Assembly (NCBI RefSeq): GCF_007859325.1
Contig: NZ_VOHK01000006.1
Coordinates: forward strand, 224,344 to 288,343
DNA: 64,000 nt
Reading direction: 5' to 3'
DNA from: Luteimonas marina
GTDB lineage: Bacteria; Pseudomonadota; Gammaproteobacteria; Xanthomonadales; Xanthomonadaceae
Below the pieces are notes generated by a model. The model saw only the letters and a program-made list of their open reading frames with translations, had not been told where the DNA came from and did not search any database. The number at the start of each line of letters is the position of its first letter. The first letter of the stretch is position 1. This document shows, piece by piece, positions 45,485 to 55,111 of the stretch. The position numbers and the translations under genes are program-made.

Positions 45485-46171
45485 TCAGCCTTCCCCGTTG
45501 CGCGGGATCGCGAAGCGGTAGCCGCGGCCGCGCACGGTCTCGATCGGCTTGAGCGTGCCTTCCGGGTCGAGCTTCTTGCGCAGGCGGCCGATGAACACCT
45601 CCAGCACGTTCGAGTCGCGGTCGAAGTCCTGCTGGTAGATGTGCTCGGTGAGGTCGGCCTTCGAGACCAGTTCGCCGGCGTGCATCATCAGGTACTCGAG
45701 CACCTTGTACTCGTAGCTGGTCAGGTCGACGTTCTGGCCGTCGACGGTCACCGTCTGCGCGGCGAGGTCGAGCACCACCGCGCCGCATTCCAGCGTCGGC
45801 TTGCTCCAGCCCGCGGCGCGGCGCACCAGCGCGTTGATCCGCGCCAGCAGCTCCTCGACGTGGAAGGGCTTGACCAGGTAGTCGTCGGCGCCCTGCTTGA
45901 GGCCGTCGACCTTGTCCTGCCAGCTCGAACGCGCGGTCAGGATCAGCACCGGGAACTGCTTGCCCTCGTCGCGCAGGGCCTTGACCAGTTCCATGCCCGA
46001 CATCTTCGGCAGGCCGAGGTCGATGATGCCGACGTCGAACGGCACCTCACGGCCCATGTACAGGCCTTCCTCGCCGTCCTGGGCGGCGTCCACGGCAAAG
46101 CCTTCGCGCTTCAGGCGCGCGGCGAGGGTTTCACGCAGGGGAGCTTCGTCTTCGACGAGCAGGATGCGCAT
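45485..46171 (-). CDS. phoP: PhoP-like response regulator
   Basis: A 228-residue OmpR/PhoB-type response regulator. The receiver domain (1–115) begins MRILLVEDEAPLRETLAARL, with the phosphorylated Asp in VGIIDLGLPKMSG (about residue 51), Thr in VLILTARSSW and Lys in DDYLVKPF. The DNA-binding winged helix (about 125–225) includes LTSYEYKVLEYLMMHAGELVSKADLTEHIYQQDFDRDSNVLEVFIGRLRKKLD and ends ETVRGRGYRFAI. The gene follows a PepSY-like gene and precedes the cognate kinase. Confidence 0.95.
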   Translation of the reverse strand: MRILLVEDEAPLRETLAARLKREGFAVDAAQDGEEGLYMGREVPFDVGIIDLGLPKMSGMELVKALRDEGKQFPVLILTARSSWQDKVDGLKQGADDYLVKPFHVEELLARINALVRRAAGWSKPTLECGAVVLDLAAQTVTVDGQNVDLTSYEYKVLEYLMMHAGELVSKADLTEHIYQQDFDRDSNVLEVFIGRLRKKLDPEGTLKPIETVRGRGYRFAIPRNGEG

Positions 46172-46238
46172 GGATCGACTCCGTTCAAGGCGGGGGATGC
46201 GGCCAGTGTGGCCGGACTTTCCTGAACAGAATGCCGAT

Positions 46239-46631
46239 TCAGTCGTGGTCGTCGCGTGTAGGCGGGCGGCGCGGCGGCTCTTGCGACCGGCGCTGCGGAT
46301 CGTCGACGTAGACCCGCACGCGGCCACGGTCGTCCATGGCCTTGATCCGGTTGACGTCGCGCCCGTCGGACTGCATGCGCTCGGCGCTGAGGACCCGGCT
46401 GCCGCGGTTGGTGCGCTCGAAATGGCGCACCGAATCCGACAGCGCGTCGCGGCCGCGCGGCCGCGCGGGATCGTCCTGCCTGCCCTGCTGCTGCGGCGCC
46501 CGGTTGGCGCGCTGACCCTCGTCGCCACGCCGCTCGCGCGGCGGATCCTGCGCCCAGGCCGACGCCACCCCGGCCAGCGCAAGCGCGGTGGCGAGGACGA
46601 TCTTCGGCAGGTGGACGGGCGCGGCGGTCAT
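46239..46631 (-). CDS. PepSY-like exported protein upstream of phoP
   Basis: A 130-residue protein with an N-terminal signal peptide (LPKIVLATALALAGVASAWAQ), a Gln/Arg-rich linker (RANRAPQQQGRQDDPARPRG), and a C-terminal PepSY-like half-domain: HFERTNRGSRVLSAERMQSDGRDVNRIKAMDDRGRVRVYVDDP. Similar genes sit just before phoPQ in xanthomonads and may feed back on the sensor. The ATG at 46631 is used; an earlier ATG at 46655 is also in frame. It ends 67 bases before phoP. Confidence 0.72.
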   Translation of the reverse strand: MTAAPVHLPKIVLATALALAGVASAWAQDPPRERRGDEGQRANRAPQQQGRQDDPARPRGRDALSDSVRHFERTNRGSRVLSAERMQSDGRDVNRIKAMDDRGRVRVYVDDPQRRSQEPPRRPPTRDDHD

Positions 46632-46761
46632 CTCTGGTCGGTATCTAAAGTACATCGCCCCCCGAATGCGGAGGCCGGACCGGCATTCTTGGAACCCGGC
46701 GGTGAATCCCCCCTTAACTTTTCCTTCACCAGTGCCGCCCGATTCATCGGCCTGAAGCGGA

Positions 46762-47666
46762 TCAGAACACTTCCGCCACGCAGCAGCGCAGGGAGCCGCC
46801 CGCGGCCTCGATCGCCGACAGCGCCACCGTCTCGACCGCGAACCCCGCCTCGGCCAGCGCCCGCCGGCTGTCCGGGCGCAGCGCGCGGCCGGCGGTGGCG
46901 CTCATCGTCACCGTCCCGCCGGCGAGGCTGATCGCATTGCCGGCGAAGGCCAGGCGCTCGGCCGTCGACAGCGGCACGGCGTGCGGATACAGGCCGGCGA
47001 TGGCGTCGGCCACGCGCGCATCGGCGAAGCCGTCCGCGCAGACCATCGCCGCGCGCCCGGCCAGCACCGCCAGCACCACGTTGGTGTGGTACTCGCCCGG
47101 GGCCAGGTCGAACAGCAGGGTCGCGCGCAGGCCGAACGCCGCGTGCATCAGCGCCGCGCCCGCGGCGTCGCAGCGCTCGGACAGGCCGCAGTAGCCCAGG
47201 CCACGGGCACGGTCGATGACCAGGGCACCGGTGAGCTCGCAGGGATGGGATTGCGTGGAGAGGTCGACTTCTTCATAGCCGAGCACGTCGCGGAACCAGC
47301 CACGGATGTCGTCGCGCCCGGCCTCGCGCTGGCGCACGGCATGGCGCATGCGACCCACGACCAGGCGTCCGGGCGCGGTCGCGAACACGTTGTTCGGGAA
47401 CAGCGCGTCCGGCGTGTCCTCGCGCCCGGCGAAGCAGGCCGTCGGCAGTTGCCGCGACAGCGCCACGTGCAGCGCGCGATGTTCGCGCAGCGCGCGCTCG
47501 GCGTCGAACGCCTCGGCATCGGCCATGTAGCGGTTGTCGCGCGCGGACTGTTCGGCGCGCGCGAAGCCGTCCGGCGACACCAGGAAGGCCGCCTTCGCGG
47601 TCGCCGGGCCGAAGTCGGGCGCGCAGCCGCGTGCAAAGGCGGCGAAGGCATCGAGGTCGCGGGTGA

Positions 47667-47670
<4 letters not shown>
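46762..47670 (-). CDS. ctlX: Amidinotransferase-family hydrolase (CtlX / dimethylargininase-like)
   Basis: A 302-residue guanidino-group-modifying enzyme. The family signatures are EDTPDALFPNNVFATAPG (substrate-binding Asp), LAPGEYHTNVVLAVLAGRAAMVCADGF (catalytic His) and a C-terminal GGSLRCCVAEVF carrying the nucleophilic Cys. Members hydrolyse citrulline, dimethylarginine or arginine; the closest named group is CtlX, citrulline hydrolase. Its ATG overlaps the dusA stop as ATGA. Together with arginase nearby it suggests arginine/citrulline use. Confidence 0.87.
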
Positions 47671-48665
<995 letters not shown>

Positions 48666-49461
48666 TTTTTATCCAATAGAATCAGTAACATGGATAAGGA
48701 ATGCGCTCCTCGTGCGCATCTGATTTCGCCCTCTACGACGGCATCAGTGCACACATAGCGCACACGAAATGGCAACGATCAACCGGCGACGATCGGGTCA
48801 CTGACGGGTTCAGGTCCGTGGCAAACCATCGTATGTCGGCCACATCTTCCTGCACCACGAGGGCGCACGGAAATAGGTTATCGCGACCGAGCGCCGAGGC
48901 GATTCTGGCGAATCGCCGCTGAAGCGGACCAAAGCCGAACCGCGAAATTCTGCCGAATCATCACCCGCGCCTTGCCGGGTGTCCGCCTCGTTGCGGACCT
49001 TCGGCCGCAGATAGCGCAGCAGTTCTGGCCGGTGACGCGCCGGGCCTCCCCGAGAACACGTACGAGCAGCTTTTTTCCACGTGCCCGGGCGTGGCCGACC
49101 AGTCCGAGCAGCGGGTCAGTGGTCACGGTGCCGCCGGCTGTCATCGGCGCCGCTTCGGGGCAAGTGCTGCCATGCGATGGATCCGAGGCCGCTCCGTCGG
49201 GTCATTCGGAAAAACGACCCACCCAACCCCGAATGAACAGAAGGCTCCCGTACCGGGCTGTCCAGGCTCCGGACGTCAGCCCGTATCCGGGGAAGTCACG
49301 GCCCAGTTCAATCCATGGCGTCGTCGCGGGAGCACGATTCCACGAGGTCAGATAAATGCGTTGCTCAACAGAATAAATCATTTGCAGACAGCGACAGGAA
49401 CGCGCATCTATCACGATCGCCAGAAAATTAGCGAGAAATTGCCAAGCGGGCCAAGCTGCGC
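48666..49461. other. Gene-poor spacer at the left end of the island
   Basis: Nearly 800 bases with no convincing gene: the ORFs here are short, overlap on both strands, lack ribosome-binding sites and match nothing recognisable. The composition is more AT-rich than the chromosome to the left, especially 48655–48700 and 49360–49461. Two similar blocks, ATTCTGGCGAATCG (48901–48914) and ATTCTGCCGAATCA (48948–48961), are the only repeat noticed. It may be decayed mobile DNA between dusA and the first cassette promoter. Confidence 0.6.
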
Positions 49462-49490
49462 TTGACAACTCAAAATGCTTTATATATATA
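49462..49490 (+). promoter_or_regulatory. Near-consensus sigma-70 promoter of the TonB receptor gene
   Basis: TTGACA (49462–49467), a 17-base spacer and TATATA (49485–49490) form an almost ideal promoter, 33 bases before the chosen ATG. The 26-bp palindrome at 49475–49500 covers the spacer and the -10 box, so a bound repressor would block polymerase. Confidence 0.75.
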
Positions 49491-49500
49491 TAAAACGCAT
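49475..49500. promoter_or_regulatory. 26-bp palindromic operator, copy 1
   Basis: Begins ATGCTTT, has an alternating TA core, and ends AAAACGCAT; 11 of 13 half-site positions are symmetric. It agrees at 19 of 26 positions with each of the copies at 53862–53887 and 63302–63327. It overlaps the -10 box of the TonB receptor promoter. The GntR/FCD protein encoded at 52840–53754 is the likely binder. Confidence 0.75.
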
Positions 49501-49522
49501 CCTAAGAGCGAGGGTGGTTGAC

Positions 49523-51688
49523 ATGCGGACGAAGAAGTGTCGGATGGATGTGCCAAAGGCTTCGTATTTGGAGATATTCGGAATGGCATTGGCGGTTGCG
49601 GTGCCTTGGGGTCACCTGCACGCACAGGACGCGGCTGCGCAGGAAACCTTGGAGCCAACCGAGACCACACAGGATGATGCGGTCAAACTGGACGTCGTAC
49701 AGGTACGCGCTTCGCGCATTCCAGCATCGATTTCCGAGTATCCCGGGTCCTTGACGGTGATCGACCAGGAATCGCTGGCACGACAGACCGCCTTTGCCCA
49801 GGACATCGGATCGATCCTCGCCGTGAGCGTGCCCGGCCTTTCCACGTCGCCAGGCTCGGTGTCGAGTTTCGATACGACGCTGCGTGGCCGGTCGGCCATC
49901 GTGTTGATCGATGGCGTGCCTATTTCGCCCACGCTGCGGCAAGCTGGCCGCGACATCGCCTCGATCGATCCGTCGGCGATCGAGCAGATCGACGTCATCC
50001 GCGGTGCCTCGGCGATCTACGGCAACGGCGGCGCTGGCGGCGTCATCAACTACATCACAAAGCGGCCCGTGCGTGAGGGCGTCGAATTCAACACCAAGCT
50101 GGGTCTTGCACTCTCCCTCACCAACCCGGGCGACAGCGCGCGCCCGTCGATCATGCAGTCGGTGTCCGGAAAATCCGGCGATGTGAGCTTCGTGGCGAGT
50201 GGCTCGTTCGAAAGGATCCAGTCCTTCTACGATGCAGACGGTGATCGTATTCCTCCCGCGCAGACCGGCAACGGCGGCTTGCCCGATTCCGATATTGCCA
50301 ACCTGTTCGGCAAGGTGGGAGTCGACATCGGCACGCGCCAGAGGATTGAAGTCAGCGGGTTGTATTACAACCAGGGTCAGGACACGGACTACTACTCGAC
50401 ACCCGGCAACGTGATCCGCCGGGAAAGAGCAGGAGCGCAGCGCGGCGTGGCCGCTCCTGGCGTGGACGACGAAGGGAACACGAACATCGTCTTCAATACG
50501 ACGTACTCCCATACCGACGTGCTGGGCAGCACATTGCGCCTGCAGGGCTACTACCAGAATGTCGAACAGATGTTCGAGTACGATCCGCTGCGCTACGGCG
50601 GCACCCAGTCACTTATCGAATCGCGCAAGACCGGCGGCCGCCTGGACATGGACACCACGCTCTACCTGGGCGACCTGCAAGGCAGCCTGCTCTGGGGCAT
50701 CGACTACAGCGTCGACGACACCGTTCAGAAGATGACCGACGGCCGCGTATGGGTACCCGAGATCAGCCAGAACGCACTTGGCTACTTTGCCCAGTTCGAA
50801 ATCTCGCCCACCCACTGGCTTGACCTGCAGGCCGGCATCCGGCACGAAACGTTCGATGTAAACGTGGCGTCCTTCGTATCGTTGCGCAGCGGCGTGAACA
50901 TCCAGGGCGGCAAGTTGAAGTATTCGACCACCCCGCTAAACGCCGGCTTCGTCATTCACGCTACCAAAGGACTGGACGTGTTTGGCGCATTCTCCCAGGG
51001 CTTCTCGCTGTCGGATGTCGGTCGCGCACTGCGTGACTCGCCGGTATCCGATGCGGTGCAGTCGCTGAAGCCGCGCCCGGTGATCTACGACAACTACGAG
51101 GCCGGCGTGCGGTACCGTGGCGAGAATCTGGTTGGCGAGATCTCCGTCTTCCTCAGCGAGTCGGACCTTGGCGTGAATTTCGTGGACGACCCGCTGAATC
51201 CCGGCGTCCTGATCATCGACCGCAAGCCTGAGCGCATCCACGGCATAGAAGCCTCGTTGCGCGGCAGTATCGCAGAGAACTGGACGGTGGGCGGCACGCT
51301 CACCCGGATCGAAGGCAAGGCCGATTCCGGCGACGGCAACTACGATATCTACATCGACAGCCGCCGCATTCCGCCTTTGAAGCTGACTGCCTTCGTGGAG
51401 CATCAGCTCGCCAGCGACTGGTTCATCCGGCTGCAGGGGTTGTATTCGGGCAACCGCGACCGCTTCCAGAACAACACCACCAGCACAGGCCTGGGACGGA
51501 TCGACTCCTTCAGCACCATCGACCTCATGACCTCGAAGGGTCTGGGGCCGGGAACCCTCACCGTCGGCATCCTCAACGTGCTGAACAAAGCATACCTGCC
51601 GATCTCCGCGCAGGCGCAGAACCGCGCGGACCGCCTGGCAATGGCGCCCGGAGCCACGATGAGTGTGCAGTACAGCGTCAAGTACTGA
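49523..51688 (+). CDS. TonB-dependent outer-membrane receptor
   Basis: A 721-residue TonB-dependent receptor. A signal peptide (YLEIFGMALAVAVPWGHLHA) is followed by a TonB-box-like KLDVVQVRA, and a plug domain with SISEYPGSLTVIDQESL, FDTTLRGRSAIVLIDGVPI and IEQIDVIRGASAIYGNGGAGGVINYITKR. A beta-barrel of about 550 residues ends in the usual aromatic SVQYSVKY. The overall form resembles siderophore-type receptors. The ATG at 49523 is used because the ATG at 49475 lies inside the operator and -10 box. It is followed after 35 bases by the DauA-like gene, so uptake and oxidation are co-expressed. The substrate is unknown. Confidence 0.9.
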   Translation: MRTKKCRMDVPKASYLEIFGMALAVAVPWGHLHAQDAAAQETLEPTETTQDDAVKLDVVQVRASRIPASISEYPGSLTVIDQESLARQTAFAQDIGSILAVSVPGLSTSPGSVSSFDTTLRGRSAIVLIDGVPISPTLRQAGRDIASIDPSAIEQIDVIRGASAIYGNGGAGGVINYITKRPVREGVEFNTKLGLALSLTNPGDSARPSIMQSVSGKSGDVSFVASGSFERIQSFYDADGDRIPPAQTGNGGLPDSDIANLFGKVGVDIGTRQRIEVSGLYYNQGQDTDYYSTPGNVIRRERAGAQRGVAAPGVDDEGNTNIVFNTTYSHTDVLGSTLRLQGYYQNVEQMFEYDPLRYGGTQSLIESRKTGGRLDMDTTLYLGDLQGSLLWGIDYSVDDTVQKMTDGRVWVPEISQNALGYFAQFEISPTHWLDLQAGIRHETFDVNVASFVSLRSGVNIQGGKLKYSTTPLNAGFVIHATKGLDVFGAFSQGFSLSDVGRALRDSPVSDAVQSLKPRPVIYDNYEAGVRYRGENLVGEISVFLSESDLGVNFVDDPLNPGVLIIDRKPERIHGIEASLRGSIAENWTVGGTLTRIEGKADSGDGNYDIYIDSRRIPPLKLTAFVEHQLASDWFIRLQGLYSGNRDRFQNNTTSTGLGRIDSFSTIDLMTSKGLGPGTLTVGILNVLNKAYLPISAQAQNRADRLAMAPGATMSVQYSVKY

Positions 51689-51723
51689 CCCGATGTCGCG
51701 TATCGTCTATCGCAGTTCGCACC

Positions 51724-52848
51724 ATGACGCATGACTTCCTGATCGTGGGCGCCGGCATGGCCGGAGCGGCTGCAGCCTACGGGCTCAGCCGCCACGGGTC
51801 GATCGTGGTGCTGGAAATGGAGGCCCAGGCCGGATATCACACCACGGGGCGTTCGGCGGCGATCTACCTGCCGAGCTATGGTCCACCCTCGGTGCGGGCT
51901 CTGACCCAGGCCTCGTTCGATTTTCTCGATGCCTCGCCGGCCGACCTCGGGCTCGAGCACCGGCTGCTCGAGCCCCGAGACGTGCTGTACATTGCACCCA
52001 ACGACCGCGTCGGGGCCTTGCATGCCTTCGTGGCCGAGGCACGTGCGCAGGGCATGCCGGTCGAAATGATCGAACCCGAAGTCGCCTGCAGCCGCGTCCC
52101 GGTACTGCGGCCGGACTACTTCCACGCTGCCGCCTGCGAGCAGGGCGCCTACGACCTGGATGTCGCCAGCCTGCACCGGGGCATGCTGCGCGCGGCCCGG
52201 GCGCGGGACGCGCGCATCATTCTCGATGCGTCGGTTGAACATATCGCTCGTGACGCGGGCGGGTGGACAGTTGTTGCCAGCGGGCAGACGTTCCACGCCC
52301 GCCACCTGGTGAATGCGGCAGGCGCCTGGGCGACGCATGTCGCCAGGATGGCCGGCGCATCGCCGATCCGCCTCGACCCACTGCGCCGCACGATGATCAG
52401 CGTCGATACCGGCGAACAACCCTTCTCGGCCGAGTGGCCGATGGTGGAAGCCATTGGTGAATCGCTCTACTTCAAGCCCGAGTCTGGCAGGATTCTGGCG
52501 TCATGCGGCGACGAGACCCCGTGGCCGCCGAGCGACGTGCAACCAGATGACATGGACGTTGCCTTCACTGTCGATCTTCTGGAGCGGGCAACCATCTACG
52601 ACGTGAGACGGGTCAGCGCGCAATGGGCCGGGTTGCGGGTATTCGCCGCGGACCGCCTGCCTGTTATCGGCGCCGACCCGGTGGCTCCGGACTTCCACTG
52701 GATGGCGGGGCTCGGGGGTTACGGCATCCAGATCGCGCCGGCCATCGCCGACTTGATCGCGGCCCAACTGTCCGGACAAGATACTCCCGCGCACCTAGCC
52801 GCCCGTGGCCTGAAGTCTGCGGACGTGACTCCCGGGCGATTACTCTGA
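51724..52848 (+). CDS. DauA-like FAD-dependent D-amino-acid dehydrogenase
   Basis: A 374-residue DAO-fold flavoprotein. The dinucleotide motif is FLIVGAGMAGAAAAYGL, followed by VVLEMEAQAGYHTTGRSAAIYLPSYGPPSVRALT. It closely follows, as remembered, the layout of Pseudomonas D-arginine dehydrogenase DauA along its whole length, including ACSRVPVLRPDY, LVNAAGAWATHVARMAG, WPMVEAIGESLYFKPESGRILAS, HDVQP-like SDVQPDDMDVA, AQWAGLRVFAADRLPVIG and GLGGYGIQIAPAIADLIAAQL. DauA oxidises basic D-amino acids to imino acids. It is in an operon with the TonB receptor and converges with the GntR gene (9-base overlap). Substrate range is inferred. Confidence 0.87.
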   Translation: MTHDFLIVGAGMAGAAAAYGLSRHGSIVVLEMEAQAGYHTTGRSAAIYLPSYGPPSVRALTQASFDFLDASPADLGLEHRLLEPRDVLYIAPNDRVGALHAFVAEARAQGMPVEMIEPEVACSRVPVLRPDYFHAAACEQGAYDLDVASLHRGMLRAARARDARIILDASVEHIARDAGGWTVVASGQTFHARHLVNAAGAWATHVARMAGASPIRLDPLRRTMISVDTGEQPFSAEWPMVEAIGESLYFKPESGRILASCGDETPWPPSDVQPDDMDVAFTVDLLERATIYDVRRVSAQWAGLRVFAADRLPVIGADPVAPDFHWMAGLGGYGIQIAPAIADLIAAQLSGQDTPAHLAARGLKSADVTPGRLL

Positions 52849-53754
52849 ATTTTCACCGAAAGCGGGCTTGACCCCACTGGCCCTTTCCAGATGCTGCCTG
52901 AGCAAATAGGACGCACCGATCTGGTCGTGCCGCTCCAGCGCATCGAGAATCGCCATGTGCTCGTCGCACACGCGTTGTGCCCGTTCCCGGCTGTATATCC
53001 AGTGATACTCCAGTACCCGACGCAAACGGTTGTGCTGCTGGATCGCCTGGAGCATGAAACGGTTGCCGGAGAACGCGGCGATCATTTCGTGGAACTCGGC
53101 GTTGATCTCGAACCACTCTGCGCTCGAGATACGCGGATTCGTGAGAATGCTGGCGTGAGCCTGACGGCTACGGGCGACGCGCTCGTCGTCCAGCCTGAAA
53201 GTCGATTCGAGGACGCTATGCGGCTCTATGACCATTCGGAACCGGTAGCTCTCCTCATTGGCCTTGGCCGAGTTAAGCGTCGGCGTGAACGACCACTTCA
53301 TGCCGAGCCCGCGTTCGACCAGCCCATGCTCGGACATGCTCTGCAGCACGCGGCTGAGGAAACCACGTGTGACGCGGTAGCGTCGCATCAGGTCGGTCTC
53401 GGAAAAATGTTCCGGCAACCGGTTCGCCGCGCGATCGGAAGACAACTTCATGTAGAGGCGATCTTCTTCCGTCTCCGGGATCTTGATGAAGATCTTGTCC
53501 AACTGCTGCCCAGACTTGCGCAGCACATACCCCGCCTTGGTGAGCGGCTCAAATACGCCGTACTCGCACAGGAACTGCAGCGCACCGTGCACGGGAGTGC
53601 GGGACACCTTGAACTCCTTGGCCAAGGCAACTTCGGTGATCTGGTCGCCCTCCACCAGCCCGTTCCTGCGCACGTGGTCGATGATGCGCGCTGCAAGCTC
53701 AGACTGCATCTTAGTGGGCTGTGCAGTCTTCTTCTTGTCATCCAAAAGAGCCAC
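52840..53754 (-). CDS. GntR-family regulator with tandem winged helices and FCD domain
   Basis: A 304-residue regulator. The first winged helix (residues 17–80) is canonical GntR: SELAARIIDHVRRNGLVEGDQITEVALAKEFKVSRTPVHGALQFLCEYGVFEPLTKAGYVLRK. A second winged helix follows (about 99–160): HFSETDLMRRYRVTRGFLSRVLQSMSEHGLVERG. The C-terminal FCD ligand domain (170–292) has metal-binding-type His in AEFHEMIAAFSGN, HWIY and DEHMAIL. Ordinary FCD regulators have one winged helix. The GTG at 53754 is chosen for its AGGGA ribosome-binding site; an earlier GTG at 53829 is in frame. It is divergent from the C45 gene, and a 26-bp palindrome lies between them. It probably represses the whole cassette. 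Confidence 0.87.
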   Translation of the reverse strand: MALLDDKKKTAQPTKMQSELAARIIDHVRRNGLVEGDQITEVALAKEFKVSRTPVHGALQFLCEYGVFEPLTKAGYVLRKSGQQLDKIFIKIPETEEDRLYMKLSSDRAANRLPEHFSETDLMRRYRVTRGFLSRVLQSMSEHGLVERGLGMKWSFTPTLNSAKANEESYRFRMVIEPHSVLESTFRLDDERVARSRQAHASILTNPRISSAEWFEINAEFHEMIAAFSGNRFMLQAIQQHNRLRRVLEYHWIYSRERAQRVCDEHMAILDALERHDQIGASYLLRQHLERASGVKPAFGENSE

Positions 53755-53861
53755 TCCGATGGTCCCTGAAGGAGTAAATTCCAGTGCCCGCAAGAGTATC
53801 ACGCGACCCACAAGGCCTTCTGCACGCACGGCGACCTTGCCGACCGGAGCGTGGTTTTGAT

Positions 53862-53887
53862 ATGCTTTTTATTATTATGAAATACAT
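53862..53887. promoter_or_regulatory. 26-bp palindromic operator, copy 2
   Basis: Begins ATGCTTTTTATTATTATG and ends TACAT. It lies between the divergent GntR and C45 genes, 46 bases before the C45 ATG. It agrees with copy 1 at 19 of 26 positions; 9 of 13 half-site positions are symmetric. Its position allows control of both directions, including autoregulation. A TTGGCT box at 53891–53896 on the minus strand may be the gntR -35. Confidence 0.72.
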
Positions 53888-53932
53888 ATAAGCCAACGAC
53901 CGATTGATGCCTCATCCAGGCAGAGGAAGCAG

Positions 53933-55111
53933 ATGCACAGCGTGAGTGCTGCAGACGAACAACTACCCGGACACGCGCGGCTACGCGGCGTTCCATTCCC
54001 CCTCATCCGCATCGCCGGGGCTCCTCGCGAACGCGGCAGGCAGTACGGGAAACTGGCGATCGAGCGCATTGGCCGCACGATCGAAATCTATCGACGCGCC
54101 TACGCGGCCATAGGTATCCCCTGGGATCGAGTGCGCGAAATTGCCACGACCTTCGCCCCGGACATCAAGGCTTTTTCGCCCGAGCTGTTCGAGGAAATCC
54201 GCGGCATTGCCGAAGGCAGCGGGTTGCTCATGGAAGAAATCGTGGCGCTCAATGCGCGAACCGAGCTGGTCTACTGGGAAGAACGGGGTGAGCAGTTCGA
54301 ACGCGACGATGGATGCACCAGTGTGATGGTATTGCCCGAAGCTTCGGCCAACGGACATCTCCTGCACGCCTGGAACTGGGACTGGCGCGACGAGAGCGCC
54401 GACAGCACGATCGTGCTGGATATCATGCCCGAGACGGGACCTCGGGTACTTACGGTGGTGGAGGCGGGCCTGCTCGCGCGCGCCGGTTTCAACAGCGCGG
54501 GGATCGCGGTGACCGGCAACAACCTGGAAGCCGAGGAAGTGCGCGGGCGCTATGGTGTCCCGGCGCCGTTGATCCGCCGCGCCGTGTTGATGTCGGAAAG
54601 CTACACGATGGCGCTCAAGCAGGTGTTCGACGTCAAGCGCTCGTTCTCCAATAACCTGATGATCACTTCGGCCGGCGGCGAGGGTGTGGACCTGGAGACG
54701 ACGCCGGACCGCGTGTTCTGGCTGCAACCGGAGAAAGGGCTGCTGGTGCATACCAACCATTTCGCCTCGCCTGCCGCCCACGTGCTGGTCAACGATCTGA
54801 GCCTGGCCAAGGGGCCGGACTCGCTGCACCGTTCGAGGCGCGTCCAGGCCGCCCTTGGATCGAAGCTCGGCGCGATCACGGTCGACGACTTGAAGCAGGC
54901 GCTGGACGACCGTTTCGACTCGCCCTACGCCGTGTGCGCAACCCCGGGCAAGGCGGACGCCAGCGGCCGCATCTCTTCCACGGTGGCGACGATGATCATG
55001 GATACCACCGCCCAGGTGATGCACGTGGCGTCGACTCCGTACGCGGGCGCCACCTTCACTACTTACGCGTTCGAGCAGGAGCCAGGCAGCGGAAGCGGCG
55101 GCGCGTCATGA
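53933..55111 (+). CDS. C45-family peptidase/acyltransferase (penicillin acyltransferase-like N-acyl hydrolase)
   Basis: A 392-residue Ntn-hydrolase-type protein of the acyl-CoA:6-aminopenicillanate acyltransferase (AAT) family. The self-cleavage site is visible as QFERDDGCTSVMVLPEA, giving an N-terminal Cys at residue 128 after processing. The substrate domain contains HLLHAWNWDWRDESADSTIVLDI and AGFNSAGIAVTGNNLEAEEV. Bacterial members usually hydrolyse amide bonds of N-acyl amino acids or peptides. There is no signal peptide, so it should act in the cytoplasm. The ATG at 53933 lies just after the shared operator. Its stop overlaps the start of the DauB-like gene (ATGA). Confidence 0.85.
   Translation: MHSVSAADEQLPGHARLRGVPFPLIRIAGAPRERGRQYGKLAIERIGRTIEIYRRAYAAIGIPWDRVREIATTFAPDIKAFSPELFEEIRGIAEGSGLLMEEIVALNARTELVYWEERGEQFERDDGCTSVMVLPEASANGHLLHAWNWDWRDESADSTIVLDIMPETGPRVLTVVEAGLLARAGFNSAGIAVTGNNLEAEEVRGRYGVPAPLIRRAVLMSESYTMALKQVFDVKRSFSNNLMITSAGGEGVDLETTPDRVFWLQPEKGLLVHTNHFASPAAHVLVNDLSLAKGPDSLHRSRRVQAALGSKLGAITVDDLKQALDDRFDSPYAVCATPGKADASGRISSTVATMIMDTTAQVMHVASTPYAGATFTTYAFEQEPGSGSGGAS

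Noticed and set aside
48701..49468. Several 60–130-codon ORFs on both strands
   Set aside because: No ribosome-binding sites, no recognisable motifs, mutually overlapping.
49475..49522. ATG at 49475 as start of the TonB receptor
   Set aside because: It lies inside the palindrome and upstream of the -10 box, so it would not be in the transcript; the ATG at 49523 gives a proper signal peptide.
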